A DNA stretch of 64,000 nt from Cocos nucifera. Taxonomy: Eukaryota > Streptophyta > Magnoliopsida > Arecales > Arecaceae. The position numbers and the translations under genes are program-made. How positions within the stretch are numbered: position 1 is the stretch's first letter; each line of letters opens with the position of its first letter. Where the stretch lies: the NCBI GenBank assembly GCA_006176705.1, contig QRFJ01004945.1, forward strand, positions 62,001 through 126,000, written 5' to 3'. This document shows, in pieces, positions 45,545-56,009 of this stretch. The notes below the pieces were generated by a model, which saw nothing but the letters and a program-made list of their open reading frames with translations, was not told where the DNA came from and did no database searches.

Positions 45545-46560
45545 ATGATAGCTGGAAGAGCGAATCTATGACATCTTACATCAGTTGCAAGATTAATTGT
45601 TAGGACTTTGATTAGTTGCTGAGCTATTTTTCTAAAAATAATAAAGTTTGTTATGCTAGTATCATCTTCGATAATAATATTTAATTTATATCTAGAAATG
45701 TTAGAATTATATAAGTTGCTTTTTTACATAGAAAATTATATCTATTTATATGAAATGAAAATGAGATTATCAAGATATAATGACCATACCATGATACTGG
45801 AGGTTGATTATTCTTGCCGCATTAGTCATACCAAAAATTATCACCATAAACTTTCATTACAGCTCTGCAACTAAAATATGCTTTATACCACTATCCATAG
45901 GATGGGTCGATTTCTTTTATATTTGCTTTACACAAGCATTTCACTCTTTAAAAAATAAAAAAAAAATAATTATTTAAGTTTCAAACATGTGCACATGATT
46001 ATGCTTCCGATTAGTCTAGATCGTACCTGAAACTCCTGTGAGCCCAACTTTAATAATCCATCTATTGTTTTCCTATTAATAATAATTTCATCATGTGGAT
46101 AAATAATAGATCGGTGCTCTTGCTTCGTTAATTCAATTGGTATAATTGATGTTTTTATCCTATATAAAAATTCATAAATATATTTATACTATAACAGATG
46201 CTTTATATTTTCCATTGAATATAACATTGAAATAATTCTTTGTGATAACCTGCTCCCTTACTTTTTTATCTTCCGTATTTCTATGGCCATATAAAATTTT
46301 GATGCCGAATATATTGATAAGTATATTTTTTCTATAGGCACAAAATAGATAAATTATCTTAATAATCACAATTTGAATTATCATAGGCAAATTTGTAGGA
46401 CAAAAAGAATTACATTTATGTGTTCTTATTGTCATTCCTGTGAAAATAGAAACAACTGACCTTTCTTTTTCTCCTCAAATGATATTTTAATCAATCTCTT
46501 CAACAAATTAGCCCAAAATGTAATGGATAGTTTTTGCACCCTATAAAATAATTATAGATA
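45545..46560 (-). pseudogene. RPA1-like single-strand DNA-binding protein, C-terminal remnant
   Basis: Minus strand, in the order expected of replication protein A large subunit. WANLLKRLIK..FEEK near 46480-46530 matches the end of OB fold B; a frame-shifted SVVSIFTGMTIRTHKCNSFCPTNLPMI follows (46350-46470). NRKTIDGLLKLGSQEFQ (about 46030-46080) matches the linker before OB fold C. The C4 zinc ribbon at 45797-45905 reads WYKAYFSCRA ... GDNFWYD(stop)CGKNNQ, with two of four Cys lost. YKLNIIIEDDTSITNFIIFRKIAQQLI (45590-45690) is the last OB strand set. A plausible intron sits near 46150-46190. Dead copy. RPA coats single-stranded DNA, and plant Helitrons carry such genes. Confidence 0.7.
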
Positions 46561-47389
46561 TTTAAATGATAATATTTTGTATGATAATTGAAAGATAAAT
46601 TAAGCTGATATATGTTACGTCAAATTTTTTAATTTCCAAATTTCTCTTATAAACTAACTTCTGTCTGACATGTTTATTTGAGACATCCGACAGGTATTAT
46701 GTGATGAATAACATCTGAAAAATGAAGGTTAGTATAGTCGAAGGGTTTTCTCCCCAAATCATAACAGCAAGTAAACTTTATATATAATTATTAAATAAAG
46801 TTTATTATAACTTTTTAGCTGGTAATTCATCAAAATTGATAAAATTAAATTTCTGAAGAGGTATAGCACTATTAGCATCATCAACTTATTGTAGGACCAT
46901 CCATTTATTAATGTAGAGAATACTTTTTATGCATAGCAGCCCTAAAACTTTTTTTGTTCAATGTGATATTAAGTTTTTTGAAAAGTAAATGTTTCCTTCA
47001 ATGTGAATGGTCTTAAATTGTATTGTATCATTCTTGTGAATTGATGCTTAAATAATATTTTCCTATATAAAATTAATTCATTAAAAATAAATATATAGAA
47101 TATATATACATAAAAAATAATAGAAAATATGAAAGATCTATTACAACTTTCTCATCATTGAAGATATAATTAATGCTGAGCAGTTGATTATCAGCATTGA
47201 GATTTACTGAGTCAAACTGGACAACAAAAGCAATGCTATTTCCAAAGAAGCAATTGCATTGTAACTTTGTTTTATTATTTTTTTATTTCATAAAATATGG
47301 ATCAAGGAATGCCTATCCTTTTGGACAGTTGTGAGCTGTGGCTGGTGCCTATCATTTATTATTTCGGTGATGCCTGGCTAGAACTGAAA

Positions 47390-47860
47390 TTGGATCAGAT
47401 ACGAATCGGATACCAGCATATTCATATCCATATTTATTTTATCTAATAAATATAAATATGAATATGAATATTATTCGAATGTAAAATTTTATATCCATAT
47501 TTTTCTCAAATGGATATGGATACTATTCGGATACTGAAAGTTTGGATATAATTATGAATATAATTTAGATAATTAAATTTTATGACTACAAAATCAAAAA
47601 TATTACTAAATAGATGATAAATTAAGTAATAACATATTTATATGATCATATATTTTTTTAAAAAATTAGTAAATATTATATAAAATTATAGAAAATTTTA
47701 TGTAGATTTGGATATTTGAATATGAATCTGATAGTTATCTATCCATATCTATATCCATATGGATACGGATACGGATACGGATATGGATACTAATCGGATC
47801 TTTAAATTTTTATTTATATATAGATTGATTCGGATACGAAAATGGATTCAGACGGATAAT
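47390..47860. repeat. GGATAC/GGATAT-rich repeat block
   Basis: Many ggata(t/c) words in both orientations (tatccatatcc, gaatatgaatat), with a perfect tandem ggatac array at 47760-47790. The two halves (47400-47530 and 47700-47850) are roughly inverted, suggesting an AT-rich foldback element, but exact ends are not visible. Confidence 0.55.
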
Positions 47861-48130
47861 ATCTATACTACTTTCATCCCGATGTGTGGCTGTCTTAGGA
47901 AAGTGAGGTGCTTAGCTATGGTCCGTCGTTCACTACGAAATGCTTCCTTTTCCTCCTTGACCGCTCTATGACTTGCGTGTGCCCACTGTTTAGATCTAAA
48001 GGATCCTGATCTACCACATGAGCGGAAGAATGGACGGTGATTAAAAATGTGATAGCCATGCAGCTCACAGCCACAAAACCATAGATGTTCTTCTACCAAG
48101 CTTCTGAAGACCGCTAGGCTGAGCCCTTGC

Positions 48131-48520
48131 AAACCGTGAGAGTTGCCCACCATTAACTTTTGTCCACTGAGGCAGAAGAACCCTGACCTTAGTAGACCTC
48201 TCTCGTCGGCATCTATGTCTGGTACATTAGATCAGCAAAATTGGGATAGCAAGTTCAAACCATATGAAATCAGCCTTTTTCTTTTTCACTGTTGATTGGT
48301 TTCTAAAGAAGAATTTTTATTAGGTACCTAAATCATTTTATCCAGCTTTATCTCTCTTCATCTCATCCACATAGTCAGGATGGGTAAAACCGGATCAAAC
48401 CAAGAGGCTTTGCTTTCCACGTATCCATGTGCAATCAGTTTTCTTTTTCCATCCCGTCATATCCATTCCATCTGATCTAGTTTTTGATCAAACCGTGAGA
48501 GTTGCCCACCATTAACTTTT
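48131..48520 (+). repeat. Pair of 31-bp direct repeats 359 bp apart
   Basis: Copies at 48131-48161 and 48490-48520 are identical (start aaaccgtgagagttgccc, end accattaactttt). Both are followed, at different distance, by a cctgaccttagtag / gcctgaccttggtag word in plus orientation. Surrounding sequence otherwise not alike. Confidence 0.75.
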
Positions 48521-48660
48521 ATATGTTCTTGTCGTAGTTCATGTACATCATAGTCAAGTTCTTCCTTTAGTAATTGGTTATTGTTAGGGGTAAGATAGCT
48601 TCCGCTAAAGTCTAATAAAGCCTGACCTTGGTAGAAGGCCATCTAGGTTCAAGACACTCC

Positions 48661-49175
48661 AGTTCGAGATTTAATCAAGTTGGTCTCCTGATCCAAACGA
48701 GCTCCAAAGGATCGGCCTATAAATTTGATTAAGCTCGGAGCTTCAATCGAGGGCAGCTCACTCCAGAAATGACAATAACTCCTATATGTAGGATTTGGTG
48801 TACAAGATGGAAATATGGATTTCAAAGCGAATACTATGAAATCATAAAATCAAACCCCAACCCAAGGACCACCTTATTAGGATTTAAATCATATAACAAG
48901 CATTTATAATATAACATAGAGTATAGGAACATATCTTTGATCGCTAAACGTTAATTCAACTCTGATCACCGACAACAGTTCGTCAAGGATTCCACCAGGT
49001 GCCCACGTGTTCACTATCCAATGTTGATCCACACGGGGACTTGATCAAGCCATTAGCACCTCTGGTTAATCCAATTAAAATTCTTGTAATAAGAACTTTA
49101 ATTTATATTGGCAGAACCTCCTCTTTCCATTTGTTGTCTCCCTCCTAGCCTATTCTTTTCTTACTATTGACCCCA
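48661..49175. other. Unassigned sequence left of element K
   Basis: Contains fragments with an LTR-like feel (ccaggtgcccacgtgtt, about 49005) but no ends, primer site or protein frame that I can support. Confidence 0.35.
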
Positions 49176-50639
49176 TGATTAATTTTGATGATTGCTAAAT
49201 TTTGAGTATTTGAGTATTTAACCATGTGTTTTATGAGTGAATGTAGGTCTTTTCAGATATTTAAATTAAAGAATTAATCCAAGAAAAGATCTACACAAAA
49301 TCATCAAGTCAAGAGCTTCAAAGAATAAATTTTTGAGTTTTAGACTTGGAGGTGTCGACCCCAAAGCTAAAGGTGTTGACCCTTGCCCTGAAACAAAGCA
49401 AAAAAATTAAGATTTTAAGGTTCAGAAAGTGAGGTATCGACCCCAGGAGCAAAAGTATCGACCCCACCCTTTTGGCACGTACTGACATAGACTGGCATGC
49501 TGAAGGGATGACCTCCAGGTTGACTCCTATGCTAGAGGACGACCTCAGGATCGACCTCTACTACACAGAATAGAAGATAGAGAACAAAAATTCTTTAGAT
49601 CCTAGAAGGTATCAACACCTAAATAAAAAGTATCGACACCTGAGGAAAAATTGTCGACTCCTATAGAGAAGGTGTCGACCCCAATATCGGGATAGTATAA
49701 TAGCTAGTTTTCTGCACTTCTCCAATGGGTCATTCTCCACTTCAATGGCTAGTCCAAGCTTTTCAATGAGCAAAATACACTCAAAAGTCACTTCTAAGTA
49801 CAAAAATAGTTAGAAAAATATTTTGAATTAAGAGATTAAGGATTTAAGAAAAAAATTATTCAAGAAGAGTGTCACATTGAATATCCAAATAAAAGGAGAT
49901 AAGAGAGAGATTTGAGCTTCAAATTTAGAGGGCATTCAAGAATCATCTTTCATAATATTTCAAACAATCTCTCAGTACCATTTGAAGAGAAGAGAAGCTA
50001 CCATAGAGCATTCATTCAGTCTCTTCTTTCCATACCAAAAAGAGTTCTTTTTTGTTCTAAGTTTTGAGCTGAATTTTATTACTTATATTTTTATTTTCTT
50101 TACAAGTTTCTTTGAAGGAAGAAACTTGAGGTATAGACTAATCTAAGTCGATAATTGGATGGTGTATAGGTTTTGCTTAGTGAGCCCATAAAATTAACTA
50201 GGTTGATAGTGAATCTGAAAAAACTATCAATATAGGGTTGTGGTTGATGAGCCTGGCAAAATCAACTAGATTTGTTTATGATTCTAGATTAAAATAAATG
50301 CACTATAATCTAAGATTATAGTAAAATTTTCAAGAAGAGCTTGGGAAATGGATATAGATGCGGGGTTACGTCGAACCACTATAAAATCTTTGTACGTTTG
50401 TGTGGTGCTTTTTTCTCTATTGCTTTATATATTTTGCATGCTTTAAATTACTAATTATTTACTAATTTAGATTAACTCTTGCTTAAGTTCATTCATACTT
50501 GATTTTGTTGTATACACTAGTTAATTTTATTGAATTGAATTAAGTTAAGTAAAGCACATACTTGTGTAGAGTTAAATTTAGCCAAAAATTTTATAAATCC
50601 AATTCATTCTCTTTCTTGGATTGCTATCTCTAGACAACA
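49176..50639 (+). repeat. 5' LTR of SIRE/Maximus-type Copia element K
   Basis: 1464 bp from TGATTAATTTTGATG to the ACA before the primer-binding site. Between 49350 and 49684 it holds about ten degenerate copies of ggtRtcgacccc, a pattern familiar from SIRE-type LTRs. Confidence 0.75.
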
Positions 50640-50641
50640 AG

Positions 50642-50655
50642 TGGTATTAGAGCAG
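50642..50655 (+). other. Primer-binding site of element K
   Basis: TGGTATTAGAGCAG, one base off the TGGTATCAGAGCAG form usual in SIRE/Maximus elements (initiator Met tRNA). Confidence 0.85.
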
Positions 50656-50703
50656 ATGCTTTGTTATTAAATGTTGATCTAACCATCAAGGGCAAAATAT
50701 CAA

Positions 50704-52373
50704 ATGGCAATCCCAAGTGGTGTTTTTTTTATTGAGAGCCAATCTACTACTAGACCACCATTATTTGATGGCACCAACTATACCTTTTAAAAAATTTAAA
50801 TAAGAATTTTTATACAAGCTCTAGATTATGACTTATGAAAAATCAAAACTAGAGGATCACACACATTTATAAAAATTATAAATGGCATGACTTTTCCCAA
50901 ATCGAAAAAGAAATAGGATCAATTTGATAAAAAATTAGCTCAATTAAATACAAAAGCCATTAATGTACTTTGTTATTTCTTAGATGTACATGAGTTTAAT
51001 AGAATATTATCTTGCACACTGGCTAAAAAAATTCGGGACATATTAGAAGTAACTCATGAAGGAACAAGCTAAGTTAAAGAATCTAAAATTAACTTGCTTG
51101 TTCATAAATATGAAATATTCAAAATAAAAAAATATGAGACTATTTTTGATATATTTATCAAATTTACTATAATTATAAATGCTTTAAATAGTCTAGGCAA
51201 AATTTATTCTAACTATAAACTTATTTGCTAAGTGCTTAGGTCTTTATCTGACGAATGGGAAGCTAAGGTGATGGCAATACAAGAAGTAAAGGATCTCACC
51301 AAGCTATCCCTAGAAGAACCCATGGGTTCTCTTATGATCCACGAGATGCATATGGCTCAAAAGGAAGAAGAAGAGGAGCCAAAAAAAATAAGGACCATCT
51401 CCTTCAAGTCTACTTCAAATTATCAAGAAAGCGATGAGTTGAAGGAAGATGAAGAAGAAGATGATAAGGACATGATACTTCTTTTAAGAAAGTTTAAGAA
51501 GTTTCTCATGAAGAAAGACATGAAGAATAAGGAGAAAGAAGAGAAGAAAATTATCACCAACAACCTAATATGCCCCAAAAAGATGAAGAGGAGTACTTTA
51601 CTAGGACTTTTGAAAAGTGGTGACTGGTCAAGCTCAGATGAGAAAGAGAAAAATGAGAATCTTTGCCTCACAATCTTGGAGGATGAGGTAAATTTTGAAA
51701 ACTCATCCAATTTCACTTTTACCAATGAACTAATGCATGAATTTAAAAAATTAAGATAGAAAAGTAGGAAGCTTAAAAAGGATAATTCTAATTTAATGAA
51801 AAAAATAATTTTTTAGCTAAAGAAAAAATATTTAATTAAATCTAAAAATTTTTTAGTTAAAAAAAATATTGAGCTTAAAAAAAATAATATTTTGAAATCT
51901 TTTCTAAAAAAATAAAAATCTTTCAATTAAAAAAAAAGCTCTTGGAAGAAAATAAGAAATTAAGAAGAAAAGTTGAAGTTTTGAAACCTATAGCTAAAAA
52001 GTTTACAATTAGCTTTTAAAATCTTCAATTCTTGATAAAAATTAATGAGGCTCTTTTTAATAAAACAAAAATCGATCTTAATATTTCAAAAAAATAGCAA
52101 AATACTAAAAATATTTTTGCAAGGATCATAACTAAAAATCACTCTATCAAATGCTTTAAACGTAATCAAATAGGCTATAAAATTTTAAAATATAATTTTA
52201 AAAGAATTGGCCAAACATTGATCAAATAAGTTTGGATTTTAAAAGAAATCTTAAACAATAAATCCTATGGACCAAAGATGACTTGGGTACCAAAAGCTAT
52301 GAGTAATTTTGTAGGTATGCCAAGCATCCAATAAGCTTAAAAGGGCAAACTTTTCTTGCTTGGATGCCTTGGA
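50704..52373 (+). pseudogene. SIRE/Maximus-type Copia gag, element K, cut by L
   Basis: ATG at 50704 (MAIPSG). RPPLFDGTNYTF and IFIQALDYDL near 50740-50840 mark the gag start. The open frame 51232-51759 (LRSLSDEWEAKVMAIQEVKDLTKLSLEEPMGSLMIHE) is the family's diagnostic block, followed by a Glu/Lys-rich coiled region. A ruined knuckle (IKCFKRNQIGYKILKYN, about 52150-52195) and GPKMTWVPKA (52270-52300) follow. Stops are frequent. It ends at 52373 where the LTR of L begins; ttgga (52369-52373) is the candidate target duplication. Protease to RNase H, if kept, lie right of the window. Confidence 0.85.
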
Positions 52374-52797
52374 TGAAGGAAAATTGATATTTTTCTACCA
52401 TAAGATCGTTCAGATCCGATTAGATTTGAAAAAATATTTTAAAATTTTTTTAAAAAATCATAATTAGATCGAAGACTTCTCGAATTTGATCCTATAGATT
52501 TGATATTAAAATTAAAATTAAAATTAAATTTAATTAAATTTTATATCTTATTTGAGTAGTCTAATTATCTTATCGATGATTTGCTAAAGCTCGGAGGTCC
52601 TGAATGTAGCCACGTAAGCACCTAGCCTCTACCGAAGTCTACTCAGGTAGAATTTGGATGCGATCTTTTTCTAGATTTGATTTCTAAAAATCAGATCTGG
52701 ATCTAATTCGTAGAGCCTTTAAAATAGTCAATGAAGACCGCGCTCGTCTCACAAACACATGGACTGTCTTATTGATTTTTGCACCAACATTTATTTC
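52374..52797 (-). repeat. LTR of element L, left piece (diverged family-A relative)
   Basis: Begins TGAAGGAAAATT, the reverse complement of the family-A LTR end. Further words match in reverse: tagccacgtaagcacctagcctctaccg and aaatcagatctggatc. No primer-binding site lies to its left, so it is the 3' LTR of a minus-strand element. Interrupted at 52798 by element E; resumes at 62975. Confidence 0.75.
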
Positions 52798-53706
52798 TGT
52801 AGGATTTGATGTGGTGCTACCAAGCCTTGGGAGGCCACAGGAGGAGTCAGGGTGTTGACTCCAGAAGACTAGAATGGGTGTGAGTCCTAAGGCTAGGATA
52901 GGAGTTGTCCTAGGTGAAGATGGCATGTAGCCTTACACAGACTTGAGGTTTAGGTGTGAGGATCTTGAGGAGCTTGGTAGATGCTCTGGAGATCTGGGAC
53001 ACAAGATAGAGCAAAGGACCAAAGTCAAAAGAAAAATCAGCCAAGATAAGGAGCTAACACATAAGTGGGCTGGCTCGAATATGCAGTCGAGCCAACTCGA
53101 ACTAAAATCGAGCTGGCTCGACTGGCGGGCTGGCTCGGATATGCAGCCGAGCCAACTCAAACTAAAATCAAGCCAGCTCGGGGTGCAGTCGAGCCGACTA
53201 TCTTAGGCAGATAAAAGATAGGGTTTGGGCAAGATACAGCTGAGTCAGCTTAGCTCCTGATATAGCCGACTCGATGATGGCGAACAGAACTGTTCGAATT
53301 TTTTATTTGGATCTAGGATGGGCTTTTATCCTAGGATCTTAAGGCCTGGACTAATAAGATCTTAAGGAGGCTAACTCATGCATGGGTCAGGTTCAGATCC
53401 AGGGGATGAGAGCATGTGAGACATATATACATGGGCTCAGTGAGTGCTTTCATATATTGGATTAGCCTAAGAAAATTTTTCAGCTGGGGTTTGGGTTATT
53501 AGGATTCATGTGGTATAGCAGAAATCCTAGAGTATATAAATTTAGATATTATATCTTTACAATAGAGTGGAATATAATTGAGCTTTTCTTTCTAAAACTC
53601 TCTACTCTTCTTTCTCAGGTTCCTACTTTAAGCCCTAGGTGTCGGCCATCTATTTTGTTCTTCTTCTCTCCAATAATTGATATTAGAGAGGTACCATGAT
53701 CCAATA
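52798..53706 (+). repeat. 5' LTR of gag-only Copia element E
   Basis: 909 bp from TGTAGGATTT to CCAATA (probably once TGTTGG...CCAACA). Left target copy ATTTC (52793-52797), right copy GTTTC (62970-62974). It contains a roughly 60-bp tandem duplication at 53066-53180 (ggctggctcg.atatgcag.cgagccaactc) that the other LTR lacks. Confidence 0.88.
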
Positions 53707-53708
53707 AG

Positions 53709-53722
53709 TGGTATTAGAGCCT
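53709..53722 (+). other. Primer-binding site of element E
   Basis: TGGTATTAGAGCCT, one base off the initiator-Met form, two bases after the LTR end. Confidence 0.85.
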
Positions 53723-53730
53723 AGTTGAGC

Positions 53731-54790
53731 ATGAAGGAGAAAGAAGATCAAATTTCAGTAAAGATCAATAGCGAGGTTCAGATCTAAAGGCTTTCTTCAG
53801 GCTTCGTGAGGAAGAAAGAGATCATAGGGCTGCTGTCCACCATCCCTAGTCAAGATATTTTTTTTAGATCCACCTATTTGCTATTTTTGATTCGTACGAT
53901 TACGAAGAATAGCGGGTTGAAGGTAGGATTTGAGAAGTTTGATAGAAAAAAAAGTTTCATGATATGGAAGGTTATGGTGGAGGATCTATTGGTTTAGGTG
54001 AGACTAGATTCAGCCTTGGAAGATGGGCTAGAGTAGATGATAGATAAGAAGTGGGTGTCCTTGGAAAAAAGGGCATGTGCCATGATTAGGATTTGTGTGG
54101 TAGATGAGACGCTGTATGGCATGTTGGAGGAGAAGACACCCAAGGGTTTATGGTTGAGGTTACATTAGTTATACATGGGAAAGAACATGTGCAACAAGTT
54201 GATGCTCAAAAAGCAATTATACAGCCTTTGGATGCAAGTGGACGAGGATGTTGTGGGGCATATTCCGTGGTTTGATCGGATGAGCATGGATTTGCTCAAC
54301 ATTGGGGTGGATCTCAAAGAGAAGGATAAAAATTTGTTACTGCTATGTTTGCTACTCGGGAGCTTCAATCCATTGGTGATGACATTGCTGTATTGTAAGA
54401 AGACACTGATGTATGAGGAGATCGTACCAGTTCTAAGGTCCAACGAGCAGTGGAAATGAATGATGAAGAGGAAGGTCTTCCAGTAGGATCTCATGGTTTC
54501 ATAGAGGCCCAGGCAAGGGAAGAAGAAGGGTCAGCAAGGGATCTAAGAGATGCTTCAAGTGTGGTGAAGTAAAGCACTTTAAGCAAGAATGTCCACTTTG
54601 AAAGAAGTGCAAGAGAGGAGAAACTCAAATTTCATTGGTTCAATCGCTGCAAGTGAAAAATCGGATGAACTCTTGGTGGTCTCGGAGGAGCCCATAGGGT
54701 GCAGTATATCTGAGATGATTTTGGATAGATCTGTGGAGTGTGAAGGGTCCGAAGGGGCAGCGATGGTGTCCGAAACATAGCGATAGGCTC
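53731..54790 (+). pseudogene. Copia gag (UBN2/DUF4219-type) of element E
   Basis: Reads VGFEKFDRKKSFMIWKVMVEDLL (53920-53997), then KRACAMIRICVVDETLYGML and GLWLRLH.LYMGKNMCNKLMLKKQLYSLWMQ (54060-54235), a UBN2 block open at 54175-54459 (LLLLCLLLGSFNPLVMTLLYCKKTLMYEEIV) and a CCHC knuckle RCFKCGEVKHFKQECP at about 54550-54598 with all four ligands present. Stops and one shift break it. No protease, integrase or RT follows before the 3' LTR, so E depended on other Copia elements for its enzymes. Related to the gag of element F. Confidence 0.85.
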
Positions 54791-55338
54791 AGCAGTGTAG
54801 TGTTGAGTGGTTGTCCTCTAGGACTCGATTATAAAGTTGGCTTCTATAGCATTAGAAGGATTTTGGTTTCAGATTGAGCACTGGACAGAGATGGCTTCAT
54901 AGATGGAGAGAGATATGACACGAGTTCAGAGTGGAGGAGTGCAGGAGGATCAATATCCTACAACCAACGTCGGAGATGCATAGTTCTAGGTGGAGCAGCA
55001 CGTGCAGGAGGATAGGCGAAGTTCTGAGAAGACTGTGTCAGGATTTGCTGTGGGCACTGGCATAGAATTGCTATAAATTCTCTAGAAAAATTTAGGATAG
55101 TTGATGCGACTGCCAAGCAGAAGAGTGCTTACAACTCCAAGGATGGTGCATAGAAGCAAGCCAAGGTCTTCAATGGTGAAGGCGGTCATCCTAAAGGTCT
55201 TAAAAAGAGCTCAGCAGCTGAAGAAGAATGGCGATAGCAAGGTGTGCACAAGTCACTGTCAGCGCATGCATCGACAGTAGGTTCGTACAGGGGAACATTG
55301 CCAGGTGTGCCAAGATTTGGATGCACCAAGATGGAGAT
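54791..55338 (+). other. Internal tail of element E, no pol; ends in polypurine tract
   Basis: About 550 bases with no recognised domain. Ends caccaagatggagat (55324-55338), the polypurine tract directly before the 3' LTR. The absence of pol here is direct evidence that E is non-autonomous. Confidence 0.75.
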
Positions 55339-55473
55339 TGTAGGATTTTATATGGTACTCTCAAGCCTTAGAAGGCCACAAGAGGAGCCAGGATATTGGC
55401 TCTAAGAGACTAGGATGGGTGTGAGTTTTAGGGCTAGGATAGAAGTTGTCCTAGGTGAAGACGGCGTGTAGCC
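55339..55473 (+). repeat. 3' LTR of element E, left piece
   Basis: TGTAGGATTTTATATGG matches 52798 onward (agccttagaaggccaca, gtgtgagttttagggctagg). Interrupted after tagcc (55469-55473) by element C and resumes at 62256. tagcc and taccc (62251-62255) are the C target copies, one mismatch. Confidence 0.9.
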
Positions 55474-55833
55474 TGTTAGATATATGTGCCCTAGAAGCCA
55501 GAATTGGCTGACACTTGTAATACACTTCTAGGGGCAAAATTATAATTTTGACTATAATTTATAAAATGGGTCATTTTCTATCACACATGTGTATTTAGTG
55601 TCTGTGATACATCCTTTGAGTTAATGGTAATGATAATTCATATTTTCAAGAGTTGAAAATTTAAGACATGAATAATCATTATTAACTCATAAACAGCTCC
55701 CGACCATAGGATCATCATGAGGATGGTGATTGATCCGGAAGGTTGGTGTACGGTCGCTTCTCTTTAGTAGATGAGTCTCGAGTCTACGGTGTGGAGACAC
55801 CGGAGCGAGAGTACAGGTACTCGTTAGAGAACG
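55474..55833 (+). repeat. 5' LTR of Copia element C, internally deleted
   Basis: Starts TGTTAGATAT and follows the full LTR for about 360 bases (to tactcgttagagaac), then jumps to the end of the leader (acacccactagaaatcatc). About 1.9 kb of LTR, the primer-binding site and most of the leader are missing. The outer end and target duplication are intact, so the loss came after insertion or in assembly. Confidence 0.88.
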
Positions 55834-56009
55834 GTGTGGAAACACCCACTAGAAATCATCAATCGCGGAGATTTTCGCATCTCTACAGAGGGAGTGTAGG
55901 GATCCGAGAAAATAGTGGGAGCTAATTTATTTAAAAATAAAATTCCTAAACAAATTGGTCAAGTCAAAATTACAGTATCTAACTAGAATCTTTGACTCTC
56001 TACAGAAAA

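Larger units (their letters stand above)
44610..47120 (-). mobile_element. Helitron remnant with RPA-like gene
   Basis: On the minus strand the left border reads ...AAGCCCACTGCATTGCCCAGG TTACTTG CTAG, followed by T (44610-44650). A C/G-rich hairpin remnant a few bases before CTAG and insertion between A and T are the Helitron 3' end signature. The pairing is imperfect, in the way CpG decay would leave it. An RPA1-like coding remnant, a known cargo of plant Helitrons, lies inside on the same strand. The 5' TC end is not identified; 47120 is an estimate near the AT-rich stretch at 47090-47130. No Rep/helicase reading was seen. Confidence 0.5.

Noticed and set aside
47863..48153. Minus-strand 96-residue frame with Arg/Lys-rich end
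   Set aside because: No recognisable domain, no splice or promoter context, and it overlaps the GGATAC repeat border. Left unannotated.
48457..48642. Minus-strand 61-residue frame sharing KVNGGQLSRF with the frame around 48131
   Set aside because: The shared residues come from the 31-bp direct repeat. There is no further similarity that would argue for a protein family.
49350..49684. Regularly repeated gtcgacccc words that might suggest a CRISPR-like or regulatory array
   Set aside because: Copies are degenerate, spacing is irregular and the location is inside a SIRE-type LTR, where such words are usual. CRISPR is not expected in plant DNA.
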